Positions 1-5,245 of a stretch of 5,311 bases of DNA are shown here, in pieces. Both the position numbers and the translations under genes were made by a program. Source of the DNA: Bordetella parapertussis (GTDB lineage Bacteria; Pseudomonadota; Gammaproteobacteria; Burkholderiales; Burkholderiaceae_C); the NCBI GenBank assembly GCA_945878355.1, contig CAMCTC010000200.1, positions 1-5,311 on the forward strand, given 5' to 3'. Below the pieces are notes generated by a model. The model made no database searches and was not told where the DNA came from. It was given only the letters and a program-made list of their open reading frames with translations. Positions within the stretch are counted from its first letter, which is position 1. Every line of letters starts with the position of its first letter.

Positions 1-588
1 ATCCCGGTTCGCGACATGCTCGAGTTGCGCAACAAGATGCGCGCCAAAGAGGCCGCGGGCGGCAAGCGCACGCTGCTGCTGGGGCCGAACTGCCCCGGGC
101 TGATCACGCCCGAGGAGATCAAGATCGGCATCATGCCGGGCCACATCCATCGCAAGGGCAGGATCGGCGTGGTCTCGCGATCGGGCACGCTGACCTACGA
201 AGCGGTGGCGCAGCTGACCGAGATCGGGCTGGGCCAGAGTTCGGCGGTGGGCACCGGTGGCGACCCGATCAATGGCCTGAAGCACATCGACGTGATGCGG
301 TTGTTCAACGACGACCCCGACACCGATGCGGTGATCATGATCGGCGAGATCGGCGGCCCGGACGAGGCCGAAGCCGCGCGCTGGTGCAAGGCCAACATGA
401 GAAAACCCATCGTCGGCTTCATCGCCGGCGTCACCGCGCCTGCGGGCAAGCGCATGGGACATGCTGGCGCGCTGATCTCGGGCGGTGCCGACACCGCAGA
501 CGCCAAGCTGGCGATCATGGAGGAATGCGGCTTCACCATCACCCGCAACCCCAGCGAGATGGCCAAGCTGCTCAAGGCGCTGCTGTAA
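1..588 (+). CDS. sucD: Succinate-CoA ligase (ADP-forming) alpha subunit, 5' end missing
   Basis: This is the CoA-binding, phosphohistidine-carrying subunit of the TCA-cycle enzyme that converts succinyl-CoA to succinate with formation of ATP or GTP; it acts in the cytoplasm with the beta subunit SucC. The reading frame is open from base 1, and 195 residues are visible of the roughly 290-297 usual for the family, so the N-terminal CoA-binding Rossmann part is mostly outside the window. Visible family motifs are GPNCPG, the stretch PGHIH, SRSGTLTYEA, GGDPI, MIGEIGG and, near the C-terminus, KRMGHAGA. The His of GHAGA (codon 460-462) matches the catalytic phosphohistidine (His246 in E. coli). 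The match to E. coli SucD is collinear to the end, so the visible part looks intact. The internal ATG at 16 is not the start, because upstream codons continue the family alignment. sucC is expected just upstream, outside the window. Confidence 0.97.
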   Translation: MPVRDMLELRNKMRAKEAAGGKRTLLLGPNCPGLITPEEIKIGIMPGHIHRKGRIGVVSRSGTLTYEAVAQLTEIGLGQSSAVGTGGDPINGLKHIDVMRLFNDDPDTDAVIMIGEIGGPDEAEAARWCKANMRKPIVGFIAGVTAPAGKRMGHAGALISGGADTADAKLAIMEECGFTITRNPSEMAKLLKALL

Positions 589-717
589 ACGCTGGGTGCC
601 TGGACGGCTGCGTAGAAGTACCAATCGTCCGGCCCGCGCGCTTTCCTACACTCAAGTCTGGCCCCAATACCAGCGCGAAGCCCTGAGTCGCGCTTGCACC
701 CCTTCCCGGAGAGCTTC
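589..717. other. Intergenic region between sucD and the TerC gene
   Basis: This 129-nt gap holds an imperfect stem at 600-606/626-632 (CTGGACG with CGTCCGG, one T-G wobble, 19-nt loop) starting 11 nt after the sucD stop. It lacks a following T-run, so it is at best a weak terminator or RNA end. No convincing sigma-70 promoter was found; TACACT at 647-652 is a possible -10 but has no good -35. TerC-family genes are often preceded by a yybP-ykoY manganese riboswitch, but I could not recognise its conserved core here. Confidence 0.4.
708..713 (+). promoter_or_regulatory. Ribosome binding site of the TerC gene
   Basis: GGAGAG lies 4 nt before the ATG at 718 (6 nt from the GGAG core). It decides the start against an in-frame TTG at 694, which has no comparable site and would add eight residues that do not look like the family N-terminus. 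Confidence 0.75.
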
Positions 718-1407
718 ATGGAATTCACATCGGCGGCCTTCTGGGCAGCACTTGGCTCGATCATTCTGGCCAACATCCTGCTGTCAGGCGACAACGCGGT
801 GGTGATCGCGATGGCCGCTCGCTCGCTACCGGCGCACCAGCAGAAAAAGGCCATCTTCTTCGGCAGCGCTGCGGCGATCGTGATGCGTATCGTGCTGACG
901 CTGATCGCTGTGGAGATGCTCAAGTGGCCTTTCCTCAAGATCGTCGGCGGACTGTTGCTGGTCTACATCGGCGTCACGCTGCTGCTCGAGGACGATGAGG
1001 GCGGCGAGCAAGGCGGGCCCGTCAACAACGGCCTGCTCACCGCCGTCCGAACCATCCTGATCGCCGATCTGGTGATGAGCCTGGACAACGTGCTGGCGGT
1101 GGCAGCCGCAGCCAAGGGCAACACGGTGCTGCTGGTGGTCGGCCTGGGCATCAGCATTCCGCTGATCATCTTCGGCAGCACCTTGCTGCTCAAGGTGATG
1201 GAGCGCTTCCCCATGATCATCACGCTGGGCGCCGCACTGCTGGGATTTCTGGCCGGTGAGATGATCTTCACCGATCCAGCGACGATCAAGCAGTTCGGTG
1301 AACTGTCACACACCGTGGTAAACGCCGCAGGCATTGCCGGCGCGCTGCTGGTGGTCGGCTTGGGCAGATTCCTCCAGCGCCGACAGGCTGCCAAGCACTC
1401 CGGCTGA
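718..1407 (+). CDS. TerC/YjbE-family integral membrane protein
   Basis: The protein has 229 residues and is almost wholly hydrophobic, with about seven predicted membrane segments (roughly 8-33, 45-65, 71-90, 105-131, 135-157, 163-184 and 200-222). It carries the two family signature repeats: SGDN (23-26) in segment 1 and SLDN (121-124) in segment 4. In the TerC family these paired Asp-Asn motifs are the likely metal-ion site. An acidic loop (EDDEGGE, 91-97) separates the two halves, and a basic tail ends the protein. Characterised relatives such as Alx, MeeF and YceF-type proteins are linked to manganese export, and TerC itself to tellurite resistance, so Mn2+ or other divalent metal efflux is the likeliest role, by family only. 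Length fits the YjbE subgroup, which is shorter than Alx. It follows sucD by 129 nt. Start chosen for its good ribosome binding site. Confidence 0.9.
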   Translation: MEFTSAAFWAALGSIILANILLSGDNAVVIAMAARSLPAHQQKKAIFFGSAAAIVMRIVLTLIAVEMLKWPFLKIVGGLLLVYIGVTLLLEDDEGGEQGGPVNNGLLTAVRTILIADLVMSLDNVLAVAAAAKGNTVLLVVGLGISIPLIIFGSTLLLKVMERFPMIITLGAALLGFLAGEMIFTDPATIKQFGELSHTVVNAAGIAGALLVVGLGRFLQRRQAAKHSG

Positions 1408-1412
1408 GCCAC

Positions 1413-1439
1413 GCGGGGCTGCTGCCCCGCCTGCCCCGC
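1413..1439 (+). terminator. GC-rich hairpin after the TerC gene with a tandem repeat in its 3' arm
   Basis: Six bases after the TerC stop, GCGGGGC (1413-1419) pairs perfectly with GCCCCGC (1424-1430) over a 4-nt loop. The 3' arm lies in a perfect tandem 9-mer, CTGCCCCGC at 1422-1430 and 1431-1439, so the 5' arm can pair with either copy. Position and stability suit a transcript end, but no T-run follows, so a classical Rho-independent terminator is not proven. Confidence 0.45.
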
Positions 1440-1473
1440 CGGCGCCGAGCGCCGCGAGCAATGCGCCACGAGC

Positions 1474-1486
1474 GTCTTGGCAAGAC
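1474..1486. repeat. Inverted repeat upstream of the kinase gene
   Basis: GTCTTG (1474-1479) and CAAGAC (1481-1486) form a perfect 6-bp inverted repeat around one G. It sits 7 bases before a larger palindrome, so the pair may form one operator region. No known regulator was recognised from the sequence. Confidence 0.5.
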
Positions 1487-1492
1487 CGTGCT

Positions 1493-1510
1493 AAGGTGAC
1501 TGGTCACCTT
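1493..1510. promoter_or_regulatory. 18-bp palindrome, candidate operator before the kinase gene
   Basis: AAGGTGAC (1493-1500) and GTCACCTT (1503-1510) are perfect inverted 8-mers separated by TG. The element ends 15 nt before the kinase ATG. It overlaps TGCTAAGGT (1489-1497), a poor extended -10 match without a good -35. A dimeric repressor binding here would block transcription start or elongation, but that is inference. As RNA it could also form a hairpin. The alternative kinase start GTG at 1496 lies inside it. Confidence 0.5.
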
Positions 1511-1525
1511 GTTCAGCAACAGCAC

Positions 1526-2440
1526 ATGGTCCGGTTTCCTCCCAGCGGCCTGGCGTCAGCCGCCATTGCCACGGACAGCCCCGGTGCTGTCCTGGCCGGC
1601 CGCTACCGACTCGGCCCTCGCATCGGCAGCAGTGCCACGGCCGAGGTTCTGGAAGCGCTGGACCTGCACAGTGGCGCGCAGGTGGCGGTCAAGATGGTCG
1701 CCTTGCCTGCCGAACCGGCGCAGCGCCAGCAATGGCTGGAACGTCTACGCCGCGAAGCCGACCTGGGCCGCCAACTGCGTCACCCCGACATCCTGAGCGT
1801 GCTGGCCGCGGGCTTGAGCGGGAACCAGGCCTGGATCGTGTTGGAGCGCGTCTGCGGCGCCGACCTCAGCCGCTACACCCAACCCAGCCGATTGCTGCCC
1901 GAGACGCTGGTGCTGCGCATCGGCGCCAGGCTGGCCTCGGCGCTGGCCCATGCCCATGCCCAGGGCGTCGTTCACCGCGACCTCAAGCCCGCGAACGTGC
2001 TGGTCAACTTGGCCGAGGGACAGGTCAAGCTGGCTGATTTCGGCGTCGCCCGACTCGACGATGCCCGCATGACCCGCACCGGTTTGACCCTGGGCACGCC
2101 GTCCTACATGGCGCCAGAGCTGCTGACAGGCGCTCCCGCCAGCCCGGCCAGCGATGCCTATGCGCTGGGCGTGTTGCTGTTCGAGATGTTCACCGGCCGC
2201 CGGCCGCACCAGGCCTCGTCGCTGGGTGAGTTGCTGCACCAGATCGCCCGGGAGCCTGCGACAGCGCTCGCCACCATGAGACCGGACTTGCCCGCACCCG
2301 TGCTGGCGGCCATCGAACAGCTGTTGGCGCCCGACCCGGCCCGACGGCCCGTCGACCTCGGCAGATGGGGCGCTGGGCTGGCCCGGCTCGCGGCGCTGAT
2401 GTCGCAACTGTTGTGGCCTGAAGTCGTCACAAGGCTCTAG
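1526..2440 (+). CDS. Soluble Hanks-type serine/threonine protein kinase
   Basis: A 304-residue protein that is essentially one kinase domain (about 26-290). It transfers phosphate from ATP to Ser/Thr of target proteins. Visible landmarks, numbered from the ATG at 1526: VAVK with the ATP-binding Lys56, Glu77 of helix C, HRDLKPAN with catalytic Asp152 and Asn157, DFG 171-173, an activation loop with Thr183, Thr185, Thr188 and Thr191, APE 196-198, and Asp210 in SDAYALG. The glycine loop is altered: IGSSATAEV keeps only the first of the usual glycines. No membrane segment, PASTA or other sensor region follows, so it is probably cytoplasmic and needs a partner or autoactivation. The start is uncertain: neither the ATG nor GTG 1496 has a clear ribosome binding site, and the longest open frame (from 1334) overlaps the TerC gene and is unlikely. 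Phosphatase and FHA genes follow. Confidence 0.93.
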   Translation: MVRFPPSGLASAAIATDSPGAVLAGRYRLGPRIGSSATAEVLEALDLHSGAQVAVKMVALPAEPAQRQQWLERLRREADLGRQLRHPDILSVLAAGLSGNQAWIVLERVCGADLSRYTQPSRLLPETLVLRIGARLASALAHAHAQGVVHRDLKPANVLVNLAEGQVKLADFGVARLDDARMTRTGLTLGTPSYMAPELLTGAPASPASDAYALGVLLFEMFTGRRPHQASSLGELLHQIAREPATALATMRPDLPAPVLAAIEQLLAPDPARRPVDLGRWGAGLARLAALMSQLLWPEVVTRL

Positions 2441-2584
2441 GTCCAGGCGTTCCTCCGGGCCCGCTTCGCCGATCCAGCCAACGCCAAGTCTGTCGCCATA
2501 TCCACCTCGCCTCCTGCCCGGTCGTGCCGGGCTCGGCGGGCACAATCTTCAGCGAGCACACCTCCGCCACCTGCGCCTGCCAGC
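2441..2584. other. Intergenic region between kinase and phosphatase genes
   Basis: This 144-nt gap contains a perfect hairpin, GCCCGG (2516-2521) with CCGGGC (2527-2532) over a 5-nt loop, with no T-run after it. CACAAT (2541-2546) could serve as a -10, but no matching -35 was found. No Shine-Dalgarno-like sequence stands before the phosphatase ATG. Whether the kinase and phosphatase share a transcript cannot be decided from the sequence. Confidence 0.4.
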
Positions 2585-3367
2585 ATGAGCCACGAGTTCT
2601 TCCATGCCGTCGATCCGGGACGGGCGCGCAGCAACAACGAAGATGCGGTGGCGGTCGACCCGAGCCAAGGCCTGGCCGTGCTGGCCGACGGCATGGGGGG
2701 TTACAACGCCGGCGAAGTGGCCAGCGGCATGGCCACGGCCATTGTCTGCAGCGAGCTCGGCCGCTGGCTGGCCAAAGCCGGCCCAAACGCCAGCGCCGCA
2801 GACCTCAGGCAGGCGGTCAAGGCCTGCGTCGGCGACGCCAACCGCGCCATCTACAGCGCTGCGCTGGCCAACCCACTGTACGCAGGCATGGGAACGACGC
2901 TGGTGGTGGCGGTGCTGCGCGCGCACAGACTCTGGCTCGGCCATGTCGGCGACTCCCGGGCATACCGTTGGCGCGACGGCGAACTGCTGCAGCTCACGCG
3001 CGACCACTCACTGCTGCAAGAGCAGATCGATGCCGGCTTGATCAGCCCTGCGCGGGCAGCTTCTTCGCCGCACAGAAACCTCGTCACGCGCGCATTAGGG
3101 GTTGAGCCCAGCGTGGCGCTTGAGATCCGCGGCCTCGATACCAAGCCCGGCGACACCTACTTGCTGTGCTCGGATGGCCTGACCGACATGTTGGCCGACA
3201 AGGCGATCGGGCGAATGCTGCAATCCCACGACGCGCTGTTCGAAACAGGCCAAGCCATGATCGACGCCGCAAACCTGGCCGGTGGCCGGGACAATATTTC
3301 GCTGATACTCATCAGGGTGAAGGGGGGCAGGGCCAGGCGTCGACGCTGGTGGCGGTTCTGGCGCTGA
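2585..3367 (+). CDS. PP2C-family (PPM) serine/threonine protein phosphatase
   Basis: A 260-residue metal-dependent phosphatase that removes phosphate from Ser/Thr; the neighbouring kinase and its targets are the obvious substrates. PP2C motifs appear in order: R13 and N18-E19-D20 (the RxxNED element), DGMGG at 35-39 with metal-binding Asp35 and Gly36, GMGTT at 101-105, GDSRAYR at 122-128, the DHS motif 140-142, CSDGLTD at 195-201 with metal-binding Asp197, and GGRDN at 233-237 with metal-binding Asp236. All expected metal ligands are present, so it should be active. Length equals the bare catalytic domain of bacterial PppA/Stp enzymes, with no signal peptide or membrane segment. Unusual is the last dozen residues, which are almost only Arg, Trp and Phe (249-260). 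ATG 2585 is the first usable start in this frame; it lacks a good ribosome binding site. Confidence 0.95.
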   Translation: MSHEFFHAVDPGRARSNNEDAVAVDPSQGLAVLADGMGGYNAGEVASGMATAIVCSELGRWLAKAGPNASAADLRQAVKACVGDANRAIYSAALANPLYAGMGTTLVVAVLRAHRLWLGHVGDSRAYRWRDGELLQLTRDHSLLQEQIDAGLISPARAASSPHRNLVTRALGVEPSVALEIRGLDTKPGDTYLLCSDGLTDMLADKAIGRMLQSHDALFETGQAMIDAANLAGGRDNISLILIRVKGGRARRRRWWRFWR

Positions 3368-3374
3368 GGCAAGC

Positions 3375-3408
3375 GCCGGCGCGCCGCGTCGCCTGGGAGC
3401 GCGCCGGC
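3375..3408. repeat. Perfect 10-bp inverted repeat between phosphatase and FHA genes
   Basis: GCCGGCGCGC (3375-3384) and GCGCGCCGGC (3399-3408) are exact reverse complements with a 14-nt loop. The hairpin begins 7 nt after the phosphatase stop and ends 14 nt before the AAAGG ribosome binding site of the FHA gene. No T-run follows on the + strand, so it may act as an RNA stability or partial termination element within an operon. Confidence 0.6.
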
Positions 3409-3433
3409 ACGATCCATTCAAAAAAGGTCAAGC

Positions 3434-4102
3434 ATGGGCAAGCTGCTGGTGTCGTTGGACGGTGTGGTCATCCAGGAAGTGCAGATCACCAAGGACACGA
3501 CCACGCTCGGCCGGCGGCCCTACAACGACATCGTGATCGACAACTTGACCGTCAGCGGCGAGCACGCGCTGCTGCACAAGGTCGGTCAAACGGTCTACAT
3601 CGAAGACCTCAACAGCACCAACGGCACCTACATCAACGGCAAGCCGATCAGGAAGCAGCAGCTCAGCCCGCTCGACGCGGTCGAGATCGGCAGGTACAAG
3701 ATCAGTTACGTGCTCAACCCCGCCGACCCGGCCAGCGAGCCGGACGCGGCCGAAGCTGACAAGGCCGACCCCGATGGCCGGCCCTCGTCGCTGACCAAGC
3801 TCTTATTGCCACCCGCCGCGACTAGCGAGCCCGACATGGCGGGTGGCGCATCGATCAAGGTGCTCAGTGGTGCAGCGGCTGGCCGTGCGGTGGTCTTGAC
3901 CAAGGCGGTCACCACCGTCGGCAAGGCCGGCGTGCTGGTGGCATCGATCACCAAGCGGCCCGACGGCTATGTGCTGGCCCATGTCGAAGGCACGCAGCTG
4001 CCCTGCATCAACGGCGTGCCCTTGCAGGGCGAGACCGCGCCGCTCAGTCACGGCGACCTGATCGAGCTCGACGGCACGCAAGTGCAGTTCCTGCGCAGCT
4101 GA
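3434..4102 (+). CDS. FHA-domain protein with a second, degenerate FHA-like domain
   Basis: A 222-residue cytoplasmic protein that likely reads phosphothreonine marks made by the upstream kinase. The N-terminal FHA domain (about 2-95) has the family binding residues: GR at 26-27, S41 with H44 (SxxH), N60 to T65 (NSTNGT) and NG at 68-69, so it should bind phosphothreonine. An acidic Ala/Pro/Asp-rich linker (about 96-137) follows. Residues about 139-222 again show an FHA-like pattern: TVGKAG where TLGR stands in domain one, INGVPL matching INGKPI, and a closing LSHGDLIELDG strand. This second copy lacks the Arg, the SxxH and the conserved Asn, so it probably does not bind phosphothreonine. AAAGG at 3423-3427 gives a fair ribosome binding site. 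It lies 66 nt after the phosphatase gene and is probably co-transcribed with it. Confidence 0.93.
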   Translation: MGKLLVSLDGVVIQEVQITKDTTTLGRRPYNDIVIDNLTVSGEHALLHKVGQTVYIEDLNSTNGTYINGKPIRKQQLSPLDAVEIGRYKISYVLNPADPASEPDAAEADKADPDGRPSSLTKLLLPPAATSEPDMAGGASIKVLSGAAAGRAVVLTKAVTTVGKAGVLVASITKRPDGYVLAHVEGTQLPCINGVPLQGETAPLSHGDLIELDGTQVQFLRS

Positions 4103-4284
4103 ACGAGGTCTGTCGCGCCCCGTGACAAAGTCCTCGGCTCGGGCAGGCACGGTTTGCGCGGCTCGCTCGGCCGTGCGAAAAATCGCAGACCACCACTTGC
4201 CGCTGGCCGCCAGGCCCTGCACCATCGGCGCTCCGCCGCCCGCCACGGGCGCCCAAACCGTCGCCTACAAGGCCGCCAAGAACC
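4103..4284. other. Intergenic region between FHA and hydrolase genes
   Basis: This 182-nt gap contains two small inverted repeats: TGCGA/TCGCA (4174-4178 and 4183-4187, loop AAAA) and GCCCG/CGGGC (4238-4242 and 4246-4250). TTGCGC at 4154-4159 with AAAAAT at 4178-4183 and an 18-bp spacer is a weak sigma-70-like pair that could give the hydrolase gene its own promoter. No gene is evident. Confidence 0.3.
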
Positions 4285-5061
4285 ATGCAAATCCGTGTCC
4301 TCGGCTGCTCGGGCGGGATAGCCGCCGGCTGCCGCACCACCGCATTCCTGGTCGACGACGACCTGCTGGTCGACGCCGGCACCGGCTTGGGCGACCTCAG
4401 CCTGGACGAACTGGCGCAGATCGACCACATCCTGCTCAGCCACTCTCACCTCGACCATGTGCTCGGCGTGCCGCTGCTGGCCGACAGCGTGATTCGACGC
4501 CGTGCTGGCCGACCGCCGATCCAGGTCCACGGCCTGAGCGCCACGCTGGCCGCGCTGCGCGACCATGTGTTGAACGGCGTGATCTGGCCCGATTTCACCC
4601 GGCTGCCCAGCGCCGACCGACCTGTGCTGGCGCTGCAGGCTTTCGACATCGGCCAGGTGCTGCTGTTCGGACAGCGCCGGATCGAGGTGCTGCCGGCCCG
4701 GCATACCGTGCCGGCGGTGGGGTTCGCGCTGCTCGGCACAGACGACGGCGGTGCCTGGGTCTTCACCGGCGACACCGGCCCGAACCCGGCGCTGTGGCAG
4801 CGTCTGCGGTCGATGCGGGTTCGCCACCTGGTGATCGAGACCACCTTCCGGGACGCAGACCACCCGGTCGCCAGCGCCAGCCGCCACCTCCACCCGGCGA
4901 CGCTGGGCCTAGAGCTGGCCCAACTGGCCCAGGGCGTCGAGGTCCACGTCACCCATGTCAAACCTGGGGAGATGGCCACCGTGATGGCCGAGATCGCCGC
5001 GCTCGACCCGCGCCACCGCATCCAGGCGCTGGCGGCAGGGCAGGTGATGACGCTGAACTGA
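4285..5061 (+). CDS. Metallo-beta-lactamase-fold hydrolase, class II cyclic-nucleotide phosphodiesterase-like
   Basis: A 258-residue cytoplasmic protein without a signal peptide. It shows a complete two-metal site of the metallo-beta-lactamase fold: HSHLDH at 53-58, His140 in ARHTVP, Asp163 in FTGDTGP, and His224 in THVKPGE. The N-terminal GCSGG and VDAGTGLG elements and the HLHPATLG segment (201-208) fit the branch annotated as 3',5'-cyclic-nucleotide phosphodiesterase (class II, PDE1/CpdP-like), which would hydrolyse cAMP or cGMP. The substrate cannot be settled by sequence alone: related folds act on tRNA precursors (RNase Z), phosphonates or other phosphodiesters. It follows the FHA gene by 182 nt, so co-transcription with the kinase set is possible but not certain. 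The ATG is placed right before the first beta strand (MQIRVLG), as usual for the family; the ribosome binding site is weak. Confidence 0.85.
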   Translation: MQIRVLGCSGGIAAGCRTTAFLVDDDLLVDAGTGLGDLSLDELAQIDHILLSHSHLDHVLGVPLLADSVIRRRAGRPPIQVHGLSATLAALRDHVLNGVIWPDFTRLPSADRPVLALQAFDIGQVLLFGQRRIEVLPARHTVPAVGFALLGTDDGGAWVFTGDTGPNPALWQRLRSMRVRHLVIETTFRDADHPVASASRHLHPATLGLELAQLAQGVEVHVTHVKPGEMATVMAEIAALDPRHRIQALAAGQVMTLN

Positions 5062-5112
5062 CGGCCTGGTGCTGACAACAAACGTCGGCCCAAAGGGACG
5101 GAATGTGACGGA

Positions 5113-5165
5113 TTTCGGCAGCGCCGACCGCCAAAGTGTGGCGAATTTACCGACAGATGCCGAAA
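5113..5165. repeat. Inverted repeat upstream of the pilin promoter, with nested stems
   Basis: TTTCGGCA (5113-5120) and TGCCGAAA (5158-5165) are exact reverse complements 37 nt apart. Inside lies CGCCA/TGGCG (5129-5133 and 5139-5143, loop AAGTG). The left arm can alternatively pair locally as TCGGC/GCCGA (5115-5119 and 5123-5127). It may be the end structure of the upstream transcript or paired activator sites for the sigma-54 promoter; GACAG at 5152-5156 is, on the - strand, CTGTC, which resembles the Pseudomonas PilR site core. Confidence 0.45.
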
Positions 5166-5182
5166 ACACGGGAAAATCGGGT

Positions 5183-5198
5183 TGGCACGCGAACTGCA
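5183..5198 (+). promoter_or_regulatory. Sigma-54 (RpoN) promoter of the pilin gene
   Basis: TGGCACGCGAACTGCA matches the -24/-12 consensus TGGCACG-N4-TTGCW at every defined position except one (C for the first T of TTGC). The GG (5184-5185) and GC (5196-5197) are separated by the required 10 bp. Transcription would begin near 5209, leaving a leader of about 37 nt before the pilin ATG. Pilin genes of Pseudomonas and many other proteobacteria use RpoN with the activator PilR, which supports the call. Confidence 0.88.
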
Positions 5199-5233
5199 CT
5201 GCTGAGTTGTCCTCACCCTCAACCCACTCTCCT

Positions 5234-5240
5234 GGAGAGA
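5234..5240 (+). promoter_or_regulatory. Ribosome binding site of the pilin gene
   Basis: GGAGAGA ends 5 nt before the ATG at 5246, the strongest Shine-Dalgarno site in the window together with that of the TerC gene, consistent with a highly expressed structural protein. Confidence 0.8.
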
Positions 5241-5245
5241 CATCC

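Noticed and set aside
589..717. yybP-ykoY manganese riboswitch before the TerC gene
   Set aside because: The gap is short and the conserved core of that riboswitch could not be recognised.
195..938. Long open frame on the - strand over sucD and the TerC gene
   Set aside because: It runs antisense to two well-supported genes, has low-complexity Ala/Ser-rich sequence without recognisable domains, and is expected by chance in GC-rich DNA.
1478..1493. Sigma-54-like promoter before the kinase (TTGGCA...GTGCT)
   Set aside because: The GG-to-GC spacing is one base short of the strict 10 bp requirement and the -12 element is poor.
1334..1525. N-terminal extension of the kinase to 1334
   Set aside because: It would overlap the TerC gene by over 70 nt and translate the hairpin-rich gap into a Pro/Ala-rich segment with no family support.
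2585..4102. Type VI secretion regulatory locus
   Set aside because: The kinase/PP2C/FHA set resembles PpkA-PppA-Fha, but the kinase lacks a membrane segment and no Tss genes occur in the window; flanks are metabolic and pilin genes.
4122..5075. Long + strand frame (GTG start) covering the whole hydrolase gene
   Set aside because: Translation is Arg/Pro/Ala-rich with no family motifs, while the other frame has a complete metallo-hydrolase; it is an out-of-frame shadow.
5104..5120. CRP/Vfr-like site near TGTGA at 5104-5108
   Set aside because: Only the left half-site matches; the right half is TCGGC rather than TCACA, so it is not enough to call despite the attractive cAMP link.
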